From: Oscillospiraceae bacterium
GTDB taxonomy: Bacteria; Bacillota; Clostridia; Oscillospirales; Oscillospiraceae
Reading direction: 5' to 3'
Assembly (NCBI GenBank): GCA_017395085.1
Contig: JAFPWF010000004.1
Span: forward strand, 1 to 54,365
DNA: 54,365 nt
Part shown: positions 51,561 to 54,365 of the stretch, one piece after another
Layout of the letters: each line of letters starts with the position of its first letter
Numbering within the stretch: position 1 is the stretch's first letter
Translations under genes and position numbers: made by a program
Notes under the pieces: generated by a model
Told to the model about the DNA's origin: nothing
What the model saw: the letters and a program-made list of their open reading frames with translations, nothing else
The model's database searches: none

Positions 51561-51646
51561 GCCGGCGTGGTGGAATGGTAGACACCAGGGACTTAAAATC
51601 CCTTGCAGGAAACTGCGTACCCGTTCGAGTCGGGCCGCCGGCACCA
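51561..51646 (+). tRNA. tRNA-Leu (anticodon TAA)
   Basis: 86 bases with an encoded CCA. Acceptor stem GCCGGCG/CGCCGGC with discriminator A; anticodon stem AGGGA/TCCCT with loop CTTAAAA, so anticodon TAA (51594-51596), reading UUA; a long variable arm (TTGCAGGAAACTGCG region) as in class II tRNAs; T arm around GTTCGAGTC. Confidence 0.96.
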
Positions 51647-51651
51647 GATCA

Positions 51652-51697
51652 GGAACAGGAGATTGATACAAGGTATCGACCTCCTGTTTCGTTTATT
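51652..51697 (+). terminator. tRNA-Leu terminator
   Basis: GAACAGGAGATTGATAC pairs with GTATCGACCTCCTGTTTC (a few G-T and one mismatch), followed by GTTTATTT. Confidence 0.75.
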
Positions 51698-51935
51698 TAT
51701 GCCCCGAAAGGCCGATACGACAGGAATTTTGAAACGCGAGCGATTCATTTGAATGAACGAAAGCACAATATATGGCTTAAGGATTCGCTGCATTGCAGCC
51801 GAACTACCATATACTACTGGTTTGTATAAGAACGCGACCCGCGCGGGTAAAGGGTCAGTTTTCTGTTGTGATCAGGTCGATTCCTGCAGAAGAAAGCGTT
51901 TTCGGGTATCAAAGTGCTGTTCCTTTGCCAGATAT

Positions 51936-51972
51936 GCAGCAGCTATCTATTTTGGATAGCCGCTGCCTTTTT
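51936..51972 (+). terminator. Terminator-like hairpin in the long leader before the amino-acid transporter
   Basis: GCAGC-A-GCTATC pairs with GATAGC-C-GCTGC around TATTTTG, followed by CTTTTTC. The 51698-52289 region has no gene larger than a miniprotein. The hairpin stands about 320 bases ahead of the transporter, so it could end an unseen short RNA or act as an attenuator. I see no T-box, SAM or lysine riboswitch consensus. Confidence 0.65.
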
Positions 51973-52134
51973 CGGAGAACAGGAATACCAGGGGCAGACC
52001 GTGGATCCGTCGGCTTTTCTTTGCCTTTCAAAGTGCTGGATTTTCAGTTTTTTCCATGCTATGATACGGGAGGTTTTCCACCGTTTTTCGTATACTCTGT
52101 CACGCGCCAGTTTTGATAATATGAGGGGTACAAT

Positions 52135-52197
52135 ATGAGACCATTGATTTTAAAAGCCGCGCACATGCTGACCGACTGCATGGACGCCAAGTTTTGA
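52135..52197 (+). CDS. Possible 20-residue leader peptide
   Basis: ATG 52135 follows GAGGGG by seven bases and encodes 20 residues (begins MRPLILKAAHM, ends MDAKF) before TGA. It lies 92 bases before the transporter gene and downstream of the 51936 hairpin, so it could be a regulatory leader peptide. It contains one Cys and three Met but no run of a single amino acid. A chance frame is possible. Confidence 0.3.
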   Translation: MRPLILKAAHMLTDCMDAKF

Positions 52198-52289
52198 ATA
52201 GGGGAAAGCAGGCAGGGAAACTGGTTGTCAAACGCCTGCCGAACATAAGAAATGATCGCGCGGACTAAATCACATTGCAATGGAGACAA

Positions 52290-53834
52290 ATGGAAAAGCT
52301 GTTTAAAAAACTGACATTCTGCGTTATGCTGCTCCTCACCCTGTGTGCGTTGGCAGGGTGCGGCAAGTCGGACGCCGGCGCGGGGCAGGGCATGTATACT
52401 TCGCTCGAGGAGCTCGCCGGAAAACGCATCGGCGTGCAGATGGGCACGATTTTCGACCGGTTGACGCAGGAGCGCCTGCCCGACGCGAAGATCGTGTACT
52501 TCAGCAGCTTCCCGGATACCGTCGTAGCGCTGAAGTCCAATAAGATCGATGCCTTCCCCAGCACCAGGACGGTGCTCAGCCAGTACATGAACGCGGACGA
52601 TTCCATCACCCTGCTGGGGGAGGAGATCGGCAGCGTGCCGGCGGCGTACCTGTTCCCGAAGAACGGGCACGGGGAAGCGCTGCGCGACCAGATGAATGAG
52701 TTTCTTGCCGGGCTTCGTGAGAGCGGGGAGCTCGCCCAAATCGAGGACATATGGTGCGGCAAGGACGAATCGGCCAAAACCATACTCGATTACACCGCGC
52801 TGCCCGATGAAAACGGGCGTCTTACCTTCCTGACGGAGGGGACTTTCCCGCCGTACAGCTATCTGCGGGATGACCTTGTCGTCGGGTACGACGTGGATAT
52901 CGCCGCCCGCTTCTGCCGGGAGTACGGCTACGGCCTGGATGTGGTGGCAATGAGCTTTGAGGCGCTGATGCCGGCCGTCCATGCCGGCAAATGCGACTTT
53001 GCCGCCTCAGGCATCGCCATCACCGAGGAGCGTGCGGAGAGCGTCTACTTTTCCGATCCCAACATCTATGACAGAATCTTCTTCGCGGTGCTGAAAAAGG
53101 ACGCCGGGTCCGGGACTTTTGCGCAGTCGGTGGCGGACGGTTTCCGCAAGACTTTCGTGACGGAGAACCGGTACAGGCTGTTTGCAAAGGGTATTGCAGT
53201 GACACTTACCATCACAGTCCTCTCAGTCCTTTTCGGTACACTGCTCGGCTTCGCGCTGTATCTCGCATGCCGCAGGGGGAACCGCTTTGCCAATCGGTTG
53301 ACCGGCGCTTTCGTCTGGCTGATCCGCGGCCTGCCGGGCGTCGTGCTGCTGATGCTGCTGTATTACGTGATCTTCGGCAGGATTTCCATCAGCGGTCTGG
53401 CTGTCGCGGTGATCGCCTTCTCGCTCACCTTCGGCACCGCCATGTACGGCATGCTGAAATCCGGCGTCGCCGCGGTCGACCCCGGCCAGACAAAAGCCGC
53501 CTTTGCGCTCGGGTTTGACGACCGCAGCACTTTCTTCCGGCTGATCCTGCCGCAGGCGGCGCAGCACTTCCTCCCAGCCTACAAGGGCGAGATTGTCGCC
53601 CTTATCAAGGCGACCGCCATCGTCGGCTATATCACCGTCGAGGACCTGACGCGAATGGGCGACCTCATCCGTGCCCGCACGTACGAGCCGTTCTTCCCCA
53701 TCATTTCGGTCGCCGTGTGCTACTTTATCCTCGCCGGCGTCCTGACAGCGATTGTGAACCGCCTGCTGCGCGGCGTCGACCCGAAAACGCGCACGGAGGA
53801 ACAGATACTCAAGGGGATCGAAGCACATGATTGA
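52290..53834 (+). CDS. Amino-acid ABC transporter binding protein/permease fusion
   Basis: 514 residues. ATG 52290 gives MEKLFKKLTFCVMLLL and a lipobox LAGC, so the binding part is tethered outside. The binding fold is permuted: the second-lobe segment LAGKRIGVQMGTIFDRLTQE comes first and the first-lobe segment TEGTFPPYSYLRDDLVVGYD follows about 110 residues later. The C-terminal ~220 residues form a polar-amino-acid permease: a ~5-span region with FVWLIRGLPGVVLLMLLYY and an EAA-like loop ALGFDDRSTFFRLILPQAAQH. The downstream GlnQ-type ATPase overlaps its end by eight bases. The amino acid is not determinable. Confidence 0.92.
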   Translation: MEKLFKKLTFCVMLLLTLCALAGCGKSDAGAGQGMYTSLEELAGKRIGVQMGTIFDRLTQERLPDAKIVYFSSFPDTVVALKSNKIDAFPSTRTVLSQYMNADDSITLLGEEIGSVPAAYLFPKNGHGEALRDQMNEFLAGLRESGELAQIEDIWCGKDESAKTILDYTALPDENGRLTFLTEGTFPPYSYLRDDLVVGYDVDIAARFCREYGYGLDVVAMSFEALMPAVHAGKCDFAASGIAITEERAESVYFSDPNIYDRIFFAVLKKDAGSGTFAQSVADGFRKTFVTENRYRLFAKGIAVTLTITVLSVLFGTLLGFALYLACRRGNRFANRLTGAFVWLIRGLPGVVLLMLLYYVIFGRISISGLAVAVIAFSLTFGTAMYGMLKSGVAAVDPGQTKAAFALGFDDRSTFFRLILPQAAQHFLPAYKGEIVALIKATAIVGYITVEDLTRMGDLIRARTYEPFFPIISVAVCYFILAGVLTAIVNRLLRGVDPKTRTEEQILKGIEAHD

Positions 53835-54260
53835 GATCAGGCATCTGCGAAAAGAATACGGGGACTCCGTTCCCCTCCGAGATATTAACGCTGTCATCAA
53901 CGATGGGGATGTCATCGCCGTCATCGGCCCGTCCGGCACAGGAAAATCCACCCTGCTCAACTGCATGAACCTGCTGGAGCGCCCGACTTCGGGGCAGATC
54001 CTCCTGAACGGCGAGGATATCACGGGGGAGGGCTGCGACATCTCCCTCGTGCGACGGAAAATGGGCATGGTCTTCCAGTCGTACCACCTGTTCGGCCACA
54101 TGACCGCCGTTGAGAACGTGATGTTCGCACCGGTAAAGCTGCTGCATCTGGGCCGGCAGGAGGCATACGACCGGGCGGTGGAACTGCTGCGGATGGTCGG
54201 CCTGGCAGAAAAGCAGATGAACTACCCCGACCAGATGTCCGGCGGACAGCAGCAGCGCGC
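53827..54260 (+). CDS. Amino-acid ABC transporter ATPase (GlnQ type), interrupted at the contig edge
   Basis: Starts ATG 53827, overlapping the permease fusion by eight bases. MIEIRHLRKEYGDSVPL, Walker A GPSGTGKSTLL, Q-loop VFQSYHLFGHMTAVENV and signature MSGGQQQR are intact. Right after the signature the expected VAIARAL...LLFDEPTSALD is missing; the frame instead reads AHHGVGARIPASG, which is not ATPase sequence. Homology therefore stops at about 54255-54262, where an unrelated gene on the other strand begins. About 145 of the usual ~240 residues are present. Confidence 0.85.
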
Positions 54261-54365
54261 GCACCACGGAGTCGGAGCCAGGATCCCAGCCAGCGGCGAT
54301 GACGCTCACCGCACGATGTTCTTTTGCGACGGGCAGCAGGCGCGCGCGCAGGTCGAAGATCTGCC
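54254..54365 (-). CDS. ddh: Fragment of meso-diaminopimelate dehydrogenase
   Basis: On the minus strand from the window edge the sequence reads QIFDLRARLLPVAKEHRAVS, then VIAAGWDPGSDSVVRAL, which matches the GWDPG segment characteristic of diaminopimelate dehydrogenase, an enzyme making meso-DAP for the cell wall and lysine. Both gene ends are missing: one lies beyond the window and the other is cut at the junction with the GlnQ gene. The family call rests on about 35 residues. Confidence 0.7.

Noticed and set aside
51518-51829. A 103-codon frame across tRNA-Leu
   Set aside because: It contains the complete tRNA and its terminator; chance frame.
51698-52289. A T-box, SAM or lysine riboswitch before the amino-acid transporter
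   Set aside because: No T-box antiterminator consensus (the AGGGTGGnACCGCG type) and no core motifs of the other classes were seen; kept only as an unidentified leader.
1-54365. CRISPR array or insertion sequence
   Set aside because: No regularly spaced 25-40-base repeats and no transposase motifs were found on either strand.

Overview
The window looks like a chromosomal contig from a low- to mid-GC Gram-positive anaerobe of class Clostridia, probably an Oscillospiraceae-like gut bacterium. The signs are a rplM-rpsI pair, a type-2 (Firmicutes) galT next to galK, MsmK/MalK-type sugar importers, GH65/PgmB phosphorolysis, SLH-domain surface proteins, RsbU/RsbW-type regulators and AGGAGG ribosome binding sites. 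The family-level placement is inference. The last ~110 bases join two unrelated genes, so this is probably an assembled, possibly metagenomic, contig.

Layout. (1) 1-2010: the end of an integrative element (small Cys-rich protein, two small membrane proteins, ParB), with terminator-like hairpins just ahead of ribosome binding sites and TTAACCC direct repeats next to rpsI. (2) 2014-6505: rplM-rpsI, moaA, hflK-hflC and a decayed acyl-CoA synthetase remnant. (3) 6523-20992: galKT, an AGCS amino-acid symporter, a MATE transporter fused to an RsbW-like ATPase, nagB-glmM behind a glmS ribozyme, D-lyxose isomerase, an atypical ROK kinase, and beta-phosphoglucomutase with a GH65 phosphorylase. (4) 21014-29432: an AraC regulator, MsmK, an alpha-glucoside-type ABC importer (binding protein, two permeases, DUF624 protein) and a GH13 alpha-glucosidase. 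(5) 29463-36287: an FbpABC-like ABC importer with a PfkB kinase and MalQ. (6) 36305-42867: a cell-surface operon with an MBOAT acyltransferase, a DHHW/AlgX-like protein, two SLH-transglutaminase proteins and a lipoprotein. (7) 42908-51409: an RsbU-type phosphatase, divergent from a four-gene operon of HD-RyR, two TIR-membrane proteins and a giant TIR-like-TM-LRR protein. (8) 51497-54365: tRNA-Leu, a structured leader, an amino-acid ABC transporter, and a GlnQ/ddh junction at the contig edge.

How the parts fit. Regions 3-5 form an alpha-glucan/galactose/amino-sugar economy: importers bring in malto-oligosaccharides, GH13, GH65 and MalQ split them, PgmB returns glucose-1-P to glycolysis, and NagB/GlmM feed cell-wall UDP-GlcNAc synthesis. 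Placing a glmS ribozyme in front of nagB suggests that NagB may here run in the biosynthetic, aminating direction.

The most novel-looking locus is 44295-51409. It combines an HD hydrolase carrying a C-terminal ryanodine-receptor (RyR) domain, one membrane TIR protein with the catalytic Glu intact, one membrane TIR-like protein with that Glu replaced, and a 1021-residue protein with an N-terminal TIR-like domain, one membrane span and a very large LRR region predicted to lie outside the cell. This resembles a Toll receptor with its domain order reversed, paired with a possible nucleotide-signal reader. It could be a previously uncharacterised surface-sensing or defence system.
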